Origin: Endotrypanum monterogeii
Taxonomy: Eukaryota; Euglenozoa; Kinetoplastea; Trypanosomatida; Trypanosomatidae
Direction: 5' to 3'
Length of the DNA stretch: 49,058 bases
NCBI GenBank assembly: GCA_000333855.2
Contig: CM007320.1
Span: 1-49,058, forward strand
Under the pieces are notes generated by a model. It did no database searches. It had not been told where the DNA came from and saw only the letters and a list, made by a program, of their open reading frames with translations. This document shows positions 20,954 to 30,096 of the stretch, piece by piece. The first letter of the stretch is position 1. Every line of letters begins with the position of its first letter. A program made the position numbers and the translations under genes.

Positions 20954-21190
20954 GTAGACTCGATCAGTTGGAGATGAGAGCGGGGTGGGTGAAAAGCGTC
21001 TTCGTAGTCATCGTGAACAAGAGTCGCTGTATAAACGTTTCGCCGCACTAGACTGTCTAGGTGTATCACCATCGAGGAGAATGGAGGCGGTGATAGACGC
21101 CCGATGCGGGCTACGGTCATGCCGCGCGAGCGAGGCGCGAGGAGGTGTTAGCCAGGGCTAGCTACTCCCTAGCGTGAGACACAGCGCGTT
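20954..21190. repeat. GC-rich post-gap segment, probable other end of the repeat element
   Basis: Directly after the gap comes GC-rich DNA with self-complementary parts (GCCGCGCGAGCGAGGCGCG near 21120, and GGCTAGC palindromes near 21158). On the minus strand it would be the 5' side of the element whose other end is copy 2. It contains CCCTGGCTAACACC, which loosely resembles the start of the conserved 5' signature of trypanosomatid ingi/L1Tc-type retroposons. That resemblance is from memory and weak. Copy 1 has no matching segment beyond 5112. Confidence 0.3.
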
Positions 21191-21459
21191 TTGAGTCTTA
21201 GATCATGGGCAAAGATGGCGTCGGAAGCTGTAGACAGCGCCGGGTAGGCTGTTCTGGTGGTGGTAACACATGGGCGGAGGTGAGAGGGGGAGGGTGTTTC
21301 AAAGCCAACGACGCAGAAGGCAAAGTATCTTTTGTACCACATTGTATTCCTGTCCGAGTACCCACGCTATAGAAATCCAAGACAGTAGAGAAGCCCTCGC
21401 ACTCGTGTGTGTGAGGTCTGTTTCCCGTGGTAGAGACGCCTGTGTGAAAGCTTCAGGGT

Positions 21460-22110
21460 GCGTTCCGATGACATCTCAGACTGTTGACCGGACTCTCGAC
21501 GTACTTCGCTGGTGTCGGCTTTTTCGAAAATGTGAGTGCCACAGAAACGCTCGCAGCGCTGTCATGCTCGGGACGAAAGTGGCCCAAAGAAAAGGAATAC
21601 GAAGCACGCCTCCCAGGGAGTGGTAGGGCTAGCGGGTCTTTCTTGCTACGCAGCAGCATCCCGTCCCTTGCTGAAATGGGGCCCATGTGGGGTGCTATGA
21701 GGGGGGGGGAGCGACGGCGCGACAAGGACAAGGACAAGGACAAGGTCCCCCCCCTCCCCCCGCAACATCAGTCAGAGAAGTTTTTTCCGGATTCGTTTCA
21801 GCGCCAGTTCCCCTACGCTGCGAACAACACTGCTGCTCCAAGTAGGAAGCTCGACGTTCCCAGTCCCTGCACTGTCCACCTTATGGTTACCCTACAGTAC
21901 CGAGGCCGCTCCGGCTTTCATGCCTATCGTCGCTTCCAGAGTGCCCGTCAAAAGAATCTCTCCTGGACATAGAGTTTTGGTGAGATCAAAAGGGTTTAAA
22001 CAGTTTTCCAGAGGCCAACGTATCGAAGCAAGCAGTCGTACTGACAGTATCAAAAGCGGCAAGGATGCACTAAGTTCCTTCGCATCTGGGAATCGCCCCT
22101 GTAAACGAGA
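21460..22110 (-). pseudogene. Possible rearranged remnants of a fumarylacetoacetate hydrolase-family gene
   Basis: Two short minus-strand frames resemble that family. At about 21900-22020, TLCPGEILLTGTLEATIG recalls the C-terminal L-x-PGD-x-I-TGTP-x-GVG motif. At about 21470-21600, ALTFSKKPTPAKYVESPV recalls the N-terminal LFxKPPTA segment. The C-terminal-like piece lies upstream of the N-terminal-like piece, so any original gene would be rearranged. The stretches are short and chance likeness is quite possible. Confidence 0.2.
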
Positions 22111-22448
22111 ACCGTCGAACAAAACACACATCTACATTATATATATATATATATATATGGTAGAAACGCAACGCACAAGATGACGGCAACAACAAAAGTG
22201 CGAACATTCAGCAGTGCCAAAGAAAGCTCCTATATAAAAAAAGTGTTATGTACGACTCTACACCAGGTGATGGCCACCCGTTACAGAGTGAAGAGACAGA
22301 CTCGGTGGCGGTTCGAGGTACAAATCCGTTGCCGCCCTTCGATAGCTTCGTGCATGGTAGGCTTACATATTCAAGGAGAGTAAGCGCTGAGTTCCACCGA
22401 CAATGGTTGAAGTCGTAGATCACTTGATAATCGGGAAAAGGAGGTCGA

Positions 22449-23339
22449 TCAAAACAGTTTTGGCAACGCTGTATCATCGGTGGACGCCACAAGAAAGCAG
22501 TAGTGTTCGTGCATCAAGTTCCACTCTTCCCAGTCGTCGATCATTTCCAACTTGTTCAGGCGAATTTGTATCTGGCGAGGGACGCCAAGGTAAAGGTTCT
22601 TCATGGTGACAGACGTCACTGTCTTAAAACCCAGCTCGGTGCACCGCTGTGCGTGTGCCTCGGGTGTGGGGAAGTCAGCGATTCCTTTGAACTCAGCACC
22701 GAAGTGTTGAAGATTTTCCACCATGACCTTGCCAAACCGATCAAACGGCTGAATCGCGTCGTAAGTGACGAGCATCGTCTTTGTGTTTTCCTTGATCACA
22801 TCCTGCATGACGCTGCGCAACAGAGCAGTTGTAACGGAGCCTTCAATGTATACAAACACCATTTCTGCAATCATGATAGTTGGGATTCCGGCCTGCAGGT
22901 GCTCCCTGAGTGCTTCCACCACATCTTTCGTGTTATAGAGGTTGCACGGTATCAGCGTGTAGTGCGAGCCTACTAGCGAGTGGAGCTCGCTGTGGCGCTT
23001 GATGATACTCTTTTTTTCTATTACCAGGTCAGAAAAATCGAGCTCGACGAACTTGTGCACAGGGAAATTTGGGTCTGTTTGCTTAAGGCGAAAGTAAAGC
23101 GTGTCCATCCCTGCGCCGAAGTTGATGACCTGAATCGGTTGTCCGGCGGCATCTGCGAACCCCCGCACGCAGTTTTCAAACGCTGTCGTTCGCAGCCAGG
23201 TTCCACGATTCATGAGTGGACTATTCACAATGGTCTGATCTTTTGCGAAAAAGGAGACGAAAGGGTCGCTGAGGTATCCCTTGCGAACACAGTGCACCTT
23301 GCGAGAGCACGCATCATACGCGGTCTGTTGCAACGCCAT
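22449..23339 (-). CDS. LCMT1: Leucine carboxyl methyltransferase (PP2A methyltransferase)
   Basis: The ATG at 23339 gives 296 residues (MALQQTAYDACSRK...); the frame extends a little upstream but only to a TTG. The protein is an S-adenosylmethionine-dependent methyltransferase of the PPM1/LCMT family, which methylates the C-terminal leucine of the PP2A-type catalytic subunit and so controls which regulatory B subunit binds. Family marks are the N-terminal KGYLSDPF segment, then NRGTWLRTTAFENCV. The SAM-binding motif I follows, VINFGAGMDTLYFRL, with the acidic end of strand 2 in VELDFSDLVIEKK. TIMIAEMVFVYIE corresponds to the family's AE..L.Y/M motif, and YDAIQPFDRFGKVMVENL follows. Length is close to the usual 310-330 residues. 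It acts in the cytosol or nucleus. Confidence 0.92.
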   Translation of the reverse strand: MALQQTAYDACSRKVHCVRKGYLSDPFVSFFAKDQTIVNSPLMNRGTWLRTTAFENCVRGFADAAGQPIQVINFGAGMDTLYFRLKQTDPNFPVHKFVELDFSDLVIEKKSIIKRHSELHSLVGSHYTLIPCNLYNTKDVVEALREHLQAGIPTIMIAEMVFVYIEGSVTTALLRSVMQDVIKENTKTMLVTYDAIQPFDRFGKVMVENLQHFGAEFKGIADFPTPEAHAQRCTELGFKTVTSVTMKNLYLGVPRQIQIRLNKLEMIDDWEEWNLMHEHYCFLVASTDDTALPKLF

Positions 23340-24119
23340 GTTGAGATGCTTCAAGTTTTCTGTGAATATGCCCAGAACGGTAGGTGTGTCAGAGGTAGGC
23401 TCAGGTGAGACTATCGGTCAGAAAGGTGCCTTGGGGAAAAGGCAGCATACGTAGCTGCACCGTGACGCGCCAAAATGCACCAGAGGTCGCCAGGTAAAGT
23501 TCCACACCCCAAGTGGCCTGATGTCAAGTAGATTCGTGTATGGGAAGAGCGACAGTGAAAACGTTGGACAAATCTAGATTCCATCGCAACACAAACTCGC
23601 GGTCGCGGAACGCGCAGTGGAAGTGATGAAGATGGGCAGGGAGAAGGAGAGACATTGAAGCTGTGTGTCGGTAAAAAAAAAAAAGTGTTTCCTAAAGCTG
23701 GAGGTCAGGAAAGACGTGAAGAGAGCTGCTTTACCAAAGATAGCTGGAGAGACCCACGCCTGTCTGCAGCAGACACAGCAGATGCTGCGTTCAGTGGATC
23801 CCCTTTCCCGCGCTGGAGAAAGGAAAAAGATGCACGATGAAGGACCGAACGCTCAATGATGCATGATGCTGGTAGCCTACTGTGTGATACCTGCAAAACC
23901 GCTCTAAAAGCAATATGTCGTGCTGATCGACTGTAAATATCCTTTTTATGTTCTTATACAAAAAGCAGACTTAGCGGACAGCGTTGATGTCCTGACAGAT
24001 CTCTGCTCCCATTCGCATAGCGGACCCGCATGAGAAACAGAAGAACTGCGTCAGAGCACCAGAGCCCTCTTCATCGACAAATCTCACCCCAATCCATGAG
24101 CGTGACTCTGCGCAGCGGC
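23340..24119. other. Intergenic region between the exportin-like gene and LCMT1
   Basis: About 0.8 kb, without a supported gene. An A/T run lies near 23672. On the minus strand it is the 3' UTR of the exportin-like gene and the 5' region of LCMT1. Confidence 0.45.
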
Positions 24120-27100
24120 CTAGGTAGCTATGATAGTCGTGCCGTGAACAGAAGACAGGGCGTCTTGGATTAGCTCCTCGAAAGTCGATTCGCTTACGTC
24201 AGAGTGCCCAGCAACTGACTGAAGAGCGGATAAAATAGTAGATTGGAAAGCACCCCCACTGGCGAATTCCCTCTCCACAGCCTCCAGCGTCGCAAGCAAA
24301 CTATCATACGGCATACCTCGGGCTAGAATGAGGAGGACGCGAGATATCTGTCGTAGATTGCTAAAGAAGACCTTGCCAGATATCAATGCACGCAGTACGA
24401 CTGACAGTAAGTCACAGCACGCGCTAGTGTGATTTGCCTGAGATGTAGCAGCCTCCAAAAAAGATGCTACACTAGCCGTGACGGAAATGCCGACGCGCTG
24501 AATGTGAATCCGCTCACTATTAAGCGCATAGAGCATGGCAGAAAAAAAAACATCTGTGCAGCCTGCAAACACAAAGTCGGGAGTGAAGGACTCAGCACAA
24601 AGTTCAAGGGAACTGAAAATACTGTCCTCAAGATTCGGCAAGCTGAGGGAACGCTGATCCATGTGACCCAACAATGCACCGGCAGCCTCTACCGTGGCAG
24701 TTGAAACGACACGTGTCTCCTCCTCGGAGAGGAAGCAGTCCAGCGCCTTCCATTGAGCCACGGAGCACAGAAGCTTTGAGGTGGAGATGATAAACTCAAC
24801 TTTGTCAGCTTCACTGTCGGCAGATGACCAAGCACTAGTCGCCTGCATAGCCGTCACAGCGTAGCGCAGCTCCGCAACAACGAGGTCTAGAAGTACACGA
24901 ATACCACTGTCCTCGAGTAGAGGTGAACACGTGACGAACATGCTGCGAACACATTGCACAGACTCAACTGCGATCTCGCGTTCGTAAAACTTCGAGGTGG
25001 AGACACTAATCAGCTGCTGTCCTGTCGCAACGAGCGACGGAAAAACGCAGCGAATAACTTGCTGGTTATGAAGCGCTTCGAAAAGACCTGCCAATGAGCT
25101 GAGAATCTCTAGAACAAGATTCACATCGTCCTCGGAAGATGGGGAAAGAGTAAGTTTTCTCAGCTGCGCATGCACGCTGTCGGCGTCCGGGCAGCACGCG
25201 AGAACAAATGCGATTAAATGTCCTCGTGTATGACCGTAAAAGCGGAATCGATGAACGTCTTGCACGGCATGTATCAGCCACTGAAATGCGTCCTGAGCAC
25301 GGCAAAAGCTTCGCACGCGGCTGCTCTTGTCTGCCACGCAGTCAAGCAGCCGGCAAGCTGCGCTTGTAGGCTCTTCCTCAAAAGCGGCCACGCGCATCGC
25401 GCTCGTTAAAGCAATCAGCGATTGTGCCACAACATCAGCGCCACTGTTGAAAGCATCCACGTATAGCGCACAGCTCTCCTCAGCCTCAACATACGTCTTG
25501 ATATAATTTGTAAAAACGTCAAGGAAGGCTGCGTATACGGCGGGGCTCGCTGGTACCGAGTGCTGCAGCAGCGGTAGGTATGCCTCAACCTCCTTGACAA
25601 GATGCAGCATCAGCGGACTGCCTTGTAAACCCATTTCAAGGAAGCAGTGAGGGATGTAGCATTGCTCACCTTCGAGTGGGTCGGATATGAAGAAACCAAC
25701 AATCTTGAGCAGTGTCCATATCGCCTCGAATAATGACGGGGAAACAGTAAGGCCAGCAGCGACAGTACTCGCAAAGGTGACTCGCAGCGACTGCAAAGAG
25801 TGAATGAGCGACTCGCACGTGTTGACAGCACAGACTCGACCGACCTGCGCAATAAGATGCAGCTGGGAGTTAGTGAGGGTGTCGACGAAACAGTCCTCCT
25901 CCATCTCGACGGCGCCCGGGCTGACTTTAGTTTGGAGATACGTAGAAAAAATGGATTGACAACCCTCGCTGATGAGGTGGCGTTGAGCACTCATCTTTGA
26001 GGCGTGTGTTGAAAAGCTGCACCGGTCGATGTAGGAGGTCAAGTGAAACCAGACGCTGAGCAGCTCATCCACGCACGACATCATGTCAGTATCTGCACTT
26101 GTCGTAGTATCATGATGAATGAGAAAGCCGGTCAATGCCGCTAGTCGTGAGACGAGGGCATGCGCCTGTGGGTAAAAAAAGAACCCCACGTAGTTCGATA
26201 CCAATCGAAGGATTGCGTTGGCGAGAAGCGAAAAAAGTTGATTATCACCTTCGGGGGGCCACTGAGAAAGATGCTCAAAAACATCAAGGCAGAGGGATAG
26301 TGAAGACTCGACAAATCGCAATGTTTGATCCTCTGTCCACTCACTCCCCTTGAATGAGCACACAAGCTGAATTACCTCCACGACCTTCTGCCTATCGATA
26401 GGCACGCTATTAACGGCGCCGCTTCCATACCACTCCCGCAAGATATTGTGCATAGTGACGCACGAGCCGCACTGGAGGGTTATATCACCCAAAAGCAGCC
26501 GATCCCAGGCCTCGTGGGCTACATGAAACACACAGCATGACTCTTCCGTCGAGGAATCCTCCTCGAAAAAATGATGCAGTGGCCACGAAAAACACGACAC
26601 CAGCGCTGACATTCCCTTGTCCACGGACATGGGAGATTGACCCACCGCACCTAGGAGGCCGCGAAGGAGACCATGGATAATGGTGGGTAGACGGCCCTCT
26701 GCCATGAAAAGGTCTCGGCAACGCCTGTGGACGCGCACTGGCAGGCCTCGAGAGCGAGAAGCCTTGCTATACAGACCGAATTCTTCCACGACAGACTGAC
26801 ATATAATCCGATGAAGGCACACCTTGTGAGATGGGGTAGAAATCTGTACCAACTCAACCAGATTCGAGCACACAACCGTCACATCCTCACTATGAACGAC
26901 GAGGTCATCTCCAACACAACCTAGCTTCAGCGCAACGGCCACAGCCGTGGCTAATTCCGAGACTGCAGGCGTCCAGATGTGCGTCTCCACCTGTGCCACC
27001 ATCTCATACGCGTAGCTAAGAAGAAAAGAGACGGCGGTCATACTTTGTTGTCGACGATCACTTCTGCATCGCGTCAGAGCGTAGGCCAGCACTCTGAAGG

Positions 27101-27290
27101 CAACAAAGCGCACGTACACGTCATCCTGCGCGGCCTTTGCGCCTCTAAGACACTGTACTGCAGTTTGTAGCGTCTGCGCTCCCTCCCCAACCTCCAGCGC
27201 TCGAAGTGCAGCAGCAGCTCCAGTGTGATTGCCAGAACGCAAAAAAGCAGCAGCCTGCTCTATATTGCTAAGCATGACTCCATGCGCCAT
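24120..27290 (-). CDS. Exportin-4-like karyopherin
   Basis: This 1056-residue, almost wholly helical protein has the look of the importin-beta/exportin superfamily, which carries cargo through nuclear pores with RanGTP. The best family clue is residues about 165-240, where VEEFGLYSKASRSRGLP...VHRRCRDLF is followed by ALVSCFSWPLHHFF. That arrangement resembles exportin-4 (a LLxEFSSSSKT..G..MEFH..C...F segment followed by an LSWxF motif). The N-terminus (MLSNIEQAAAFLRSG...YVRFVAFRVLAYALT) fits the usual start, where the first HEAT repeats bind Ran. Length is close to exportin-4 (about 1150). ATG at 27290; MLSNIEQ at residue 6 is a possible alternative start. Exportin-4 exports eIF5A and Smad3 in animals; cargo here is unknown. 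Divergence is high, so exportin-7 or another karyopherin cannot be excluded. Confidence 0.6.
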   Translation of the reverse strand: MAHGVMLSNIEQAAAFLRSGNHTGAAAALRALEVGEGAQTLQTAVQCLRGAKAAQDDVYVRFVAFRVLAYALTRCRSDRRQQSMTAVSFLLSYAYEMVAQVETHIWTPAVSELATAVAVALKLGCVGDDLVVHSEDVTVVCSNLVELVQISTPSHKVCLHRIICQSVVEEFGLYSKASRSRGLPVRVHRRCRDLFMAEGRLPTIIHGLLRGLLGAVGQSPMSVDKGMSALVSCFSWPLHHFFEEDSSTEESCCVFHVAHEAWDRLLLGDITLQCGSCVTMHNILREWYGSGAVNSVPIDRQKVVEVIQLVCSFKGSEWTEDQTLRFVESSLSLCLDVFEHLSQWPPEGDNQLFSLLANAILRLVSNYVGFFFYPQAHALVSRLAALTGFLIHHDTTTSADTDMMSCVDELLSVWFHLTSYIDRCSFSTHASKMSAQRHLISEGCQSIFSTYLQTKVSPGAVEMEEDCFVDTLTNSQLHLIAQVGRVCAVNTCESLIHSLQSLRVTFASTVAAGLTVSPSLFEAIWTLLKIVGFFISDPLEGEQCYIPHCFLEMGLQGSPLMLHLVKEVEAYLPLLQHSVPASPAVYAAFLDVFTNYIKTYVEAEESCALYVDAFNSGADVVAQSLIALTSAMRVAAFEEEPTSAACRLLDCVADKSSRVRSFCRAQDAFQWLIHAVQDVHRFRFYGHTRGHLIAFVLACCPDADSVHAQLRKLTLSPSSEDDVNLVLEILSSLAGLFEALHNQQVIRCVFPSLVATGQQLISVSTSKFYEREIAVESVQCVRSMFVTCSPLLEDSGIRVLLDLVVAELRYAVTAMQATSAWSSADSEADKVEFIISTSKLLCSVAQWKALDCFLSEEETRVVSTATVEAAGALLGHMDQRSLSLPNLEDSIFSSLELCAESFTPDFVFAGCTDVFFSAMLYALNSERIHIQRVGISVTASVASFLEAATSQANHTSACCDLLSVVLRALISGKVFFSNLRQISRVLLILARGMPYDSLLATLEAVEREFASGGAFQSTILSALQSVAGHSDVSESTFEELIQDALSSVHGTTIIAT

Positions 27291-28061
27291 GAATCGCAGG
27301 TTTACAAAAAAAAATTTCTCTGTAGAATTTGTGGAAGCGCTCCCTCCCCCGAAGTCTTGGGGTCGCCTCTGAAGGGGGTGCGCAAGAAAGTGACCGTATC
27401 TGGACCTGGGTCCTACTCGGCTTTTTTCCAGCTGCCACTCCAGACAGATTTTTTTTTTAAGTATATCACTGCTGTAACTCCGATATGATTTACTTCTTGT
27501 TAGTGGACGAGAACACCACCGCTTTTATCGCAAATGTGCTCAAGAAGCAACAAGCGTGGAAAGGAGTCGAGAGAAAGGAGGGGAGGTGAATGACGAGGGA
27601 CCCGAGACGCATAGCCAAAGTGTCTTGAATAAAAGTGGTACGCAACACCAAGGGGGGGGGACAAATGTTTCTTTTTTAATCGAAAAATATCGGGCAAACT
27701 CTTTCGTGGGAACACCAGTGAAATAAAAGCTTTTTAAATCCAAGTGGTGCGCCGTCAAGCGTGCAACCTCACTTCACACCCTATCCGACAGGGCAAGCTG
27801 GAAGCTATAGATCACGATAGGGATATAGCGCATGAGCGGTGCTCACAACACCGGCGAAAAAGTATTCTCGAAACGCTTCTTAACACCTTTCGATCTTTCG
27901 ACACCCTGCCCTGTGGAAAAGAAAAAAAAAGTAGCGGGAGGCGAGAGACGTACCAATCATATGCGTTTGTTAGTGTGTGCTACAGAAGACTTGGAGTGTG
28001 CTGTAGTGTCTGTGTGAGGATGTCTGGTGCCGCCGAGAAAACATCTGTATGGGGCAAGGTT
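27291..28061. other. Intergenic region between REV1 and the exportin-like gene
   Basis: About 0.77 kb with T and G runs (27452, 27651). No gene seen. On the minus strand it is the REV1 3' UTR followed by the acceptor region of the exportin-like gene. Confidence 0.45.
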
Positions 28062-29912
28062 TCATGAGAAATCAAGCGGGGCGGGAAGATGGTTGTTGGC
28101 AAAGGAAAGCAACCGCTGAAAACACTCCGCAGCCTCCCTTGGCACAGGCCATTCAGATAACTTAGCCAGCGCACAGCGAAGATATGCCTTCACCACAGGG
28201 TAGTCCAGCTGATTGCAGGCGCTCTCGCAGCCCTCACACCAGTGCGCGATTTTAGCCTCGTCGGAGACTGGCCACGGTTGATTATACAGCAGGAGCAGTG
28301 TCACCGCTGCAGAGCGGCCCCCAGGAGAAGGCGGATGCGCCGTTTGGGATAAGCGTTGCGCAGGAGTGGGCTCGATTACTGTCACTGTGTCATCTACACG
28401 CGGACGCTTTGCGTTGGAAAAACTCGCTGCCAGGGTCATTTGTTGACCCGTAACGTGTTGGCGTAGACGAGCCGCATCCTCCTTCGGTCGAAGACCCGTC
28501 GCCTGGATCGTCATTCCGCGCAAATCCTGAACGACAATATCGCGCAGACACGCCAAAGTGACGGTCCAGGTGACGGGATCCATTTTGCCACATGAAAGAT
28601 GCAGCTGCGCCGCGCGCTCCTCGTCACTTAAAGCTCTTGATGTGACGAGCAGCGGAGCCACCGCCTGTTGGATCTCCCGCTCCATTGCCTCCACTTCGTC
28701 AGCCACCATCGCATGTGAGAGCTTGATGGGTAAGTGCACCTCCACACACTTACCGCGACCCATGTACTTCTGCGTTTCCTTCGGATGCAGCGGATGTCGC
28801 TCGAGCAGTGTCACACGAAGGCTCTGGGCGGCTGTATTGGTGCGGCGCAGCTTTCCACAGACATCGTCCAGAAGTTGTCGCGCAATTCTCCACACGTCCT
28901 CCACCCCGTGAGGGCGCACACCGTAGTTCATAGAACAACCAAGAGCGCTAGGGACACGCTTGCCAAGATGTCGCTGATCGTCTGGATCCCCTGTGCGCGT
29001 GACAACGCGGCTGTCCTCACCACGAACAAGATGATAGAAGGTCTCACCTTGCCTTTTGCCGAGAGTTCGCTGCAAAACTTCTAGTGTCAACCTTTGTACA
29101 AATCCACAGGTGACATCGCTTGCATCAGTGTTCGTGTTGATGATACCCTCCTCACGCAGGACACGGCAAATCCTTTCCATCGTGTTTTCACCTGCGCCAT
29201 GGATCTGCCTCAGTGGAAGCGAGCTCACGACGTGCCGCACATCCTCGGTCTGAACAACACAAATCCCATCCGGCTTGCACCGATCCGTTGCCAGTCGAGC
29301 CAGCATAATGTTCGGTCCGATACCGCATGACGCAGTGCACCCGGTCGAACTGTATAATTCCTTTCGAACATCCTCGCAGAAGGACTGCAGCAACGAGTAG
29401 TCAGTTGTGTCGGCTGCCAGCATAGCTTCATCGATGCTGTACACTTCCATCGACATTTTTACACAAGGCGGAAACAACTCGAAGATGATCCGGTAGAGTG
29501 TTTTTGCAACGTTCTCGCAGGCTTTAAGGTCATAGCCGAGCGTTACCAGCTCCGGACACCGCTCCCTCGCAGCGTTCACGTACATACCCGCGTGAATGCC
29601 GTACGAGCGAGCCACGTAGTTACAAGAAGAAATATCACTGTTGAACTTTCCCGCAGCGATACCTACCGGCCTCGTCTTGAGGTGAGCATACTCGGGCTTT
29701 GCCAATTGCACCGAGCAGAAGAAAGCGTCCATGTCGACATGAAGAAACGTGCGCTGCTGCTCCAGTGTTCCGTGAATCCACTCCGGGTGCGTGATAAACC
29801 ACTCACGAAACTCATCCTCCATCTTCGTTCTCCACTGACCAATAAAGTGAAGCCGTGAGTGCTGCTGGAAGTGCTGCAAACTGTTCACTTCATCACGCAT
29901 CCCTTGAGTCAT
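28062..29912 (-). CDS. REV1: DNA repair protein REV1 (Y-family translesion polymerase)
   Basis: The first in-frame ATG (29912) gives 616 residues; upstream only GTG remains. REV1 is a Y-family deoxycytidyl transferase that inserts dCMP opposite damaged or missing bases and acts as a scaffold for other translesion polymerases in the nucleus. The REV1-type lead-in SRLHFIGQWRTKMEDEF (19-35) precedes FLHVDMDAFFCSV (56-68), with metal ligands D60 and D62. MEVYSIDEAML (155-165) holds D161 and E162. ASCGIGPNIMLARLATDRCK and GCSMNYGVRP are closest to REV1 rather than pol eta or kappa, as is YMGRGKCVEVHLPI in the little-finger domain. The last 75 residues (WCEGCESACNQLDYPVVKAY...) look like the helical REV1 C-terminal interaction domain. 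No BRCT domain precedes the catalytic core, so it is shorter than yeast or human REV1. Confidence 0.85.
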   Translation of the reverse strand: MTQGMRDEVNSLQHFQQHSRLHFIGQWRTKMEDEFREWFITHPEWIHGTLEQQRTFLHVDMDAFFCSVQLAKPEYAHLKTRPVGIAAGKFNSDISSCNYVARSYGIHAGMYVNAARERCPELVTLGYDLKACENVAKTLYRIIFELFPPCVKMSMEVYSIDEAMLAADTTDYSLLQSFCEDVRKELYSSTGCTASCGIGPNIMLARLATDRCKPDGICVVQTEDVRHVVSSLPLRQIHGAGENTMERICRVLREEGIINTNTDASDVTCGFVQRLTLEVLQRTLGKRQGETFYHLVRGEDSRVVTRTGDPDDQRHLGKRVPSALGCSMNYGVRPHGVEDVWRIARQLLDDVCGKLRRTNTAAQSLRVTLLERHPLHPKETQKYMGRGKCVEVHLPIKLSHAMVADEVEAMEREIQQAVAPLLVTSRALSDEERAAQLHLSCGKMDPVTWTVTLACLRDIVVQDLRGMTIQATGLRPKEDAARLRQHVTGQQMTLAASFSNAKRPRVDDTVTVIEPTPAQRLSQTAHPPSPGGRSAAVTLLLLYNQPWPVSDEAKIAHWCEGCESACNQLDYPVVKAYLRCALAKLSEWPVPREAAECFQRLLSFANNHLPAPLDFS

Positions 29913-30096
29913 TGCCGTCACCTGTAGGCACGTGACAAGAGCTCAGGGGTGGCAATTCAACTGCAGCGACGAGATCGTTCAAGACTTTCTCCAGTAGACG
30001 ACTTGCCGGTTCGTCAAGGACAAGGCGTGGATCGATGTCTGCAGCGACGGCGCGCGGGAGAAGCGACGACAAGGCGCCGGCACCCTTTTCGGCCAT
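29893..30096 (-). CDS. Small ORF overlapping the REV1 start (uORF or small gene)
   Basis: A 67-codon ATG frame with coding-like composition (MAEKGAGALSSLLPRAV, then a helix RLLEKVLNDLVAAVEL) ends 20 bases inside the REV1 coding region in another frame. The best pyrimidine/AG acceptor signals (about 30100-30215 on the minus strand) lie upstream of it, so a typical REV1 mRNA might carry it. Possibilities are a real small protein, an upstream ORF that limits REV1 translation, or a gene broken by a frameshift. A weak acceptor (CCTACAG) just before the REV1 ATG could give an mRNA without it. No family is recognised. Confidence 0.35.
   Translation of the reverse strand: MAEKGAGALSSLLPRAVAADIDPRLVLDEPASRLLEKVLNDLVAAVELPPLSSCHVPTGDGNDSRDA

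Larger units (their letters stand above)
19512..22448. other. Long intergenic region with repeat copy 2 and assembly gap
   Basis: About 2.9 kb. It contains the second copy of the 470 bp repeat, 432 unknown bases, a GC-rich post-gap segment, GGACAA repeats at 21721-21744, a (TA)n tract at 22136-22158, and two short minus-strand stretches that may be relics of a hydrolase gene. No intact gene is seen. A C/T tract with CTCAG (AG at 19575-19576 on the minus strand) is the likely splice acceptor for the TPR gene. Confidence 0.5.

Noticed and set aside
20326..21120. Long open frames through the gap
   Set aside because: They cross 432 unknown bases and have no coding texture on either side.
20954..21190. 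HDV-like ribozyme at the presumed retroposon 5' end
   Set aside because: CCCTGGC is present on the minus strand, but I could not find the paired strands in the right order, so it is mentioned only as something to test.
22301..22345. tRNA-like B box (CGGTTCGAGGTAC)
   Set aside because: The spacing to the conserved C and a matching A box and acceptor stem are absent, so it does not fold as a tRNA.
22503..23408. Plus-strand frames of 142-157 codons opposite LCMT1
   Set aside because: They are shadows of the minus-strand gene, which has clear family motifs; no separate domain is seen.
29893..30096. TAF12-like histone-fold protein
   Set aside because: One helix looks similar, but the second half of the fold is missing in every frame.
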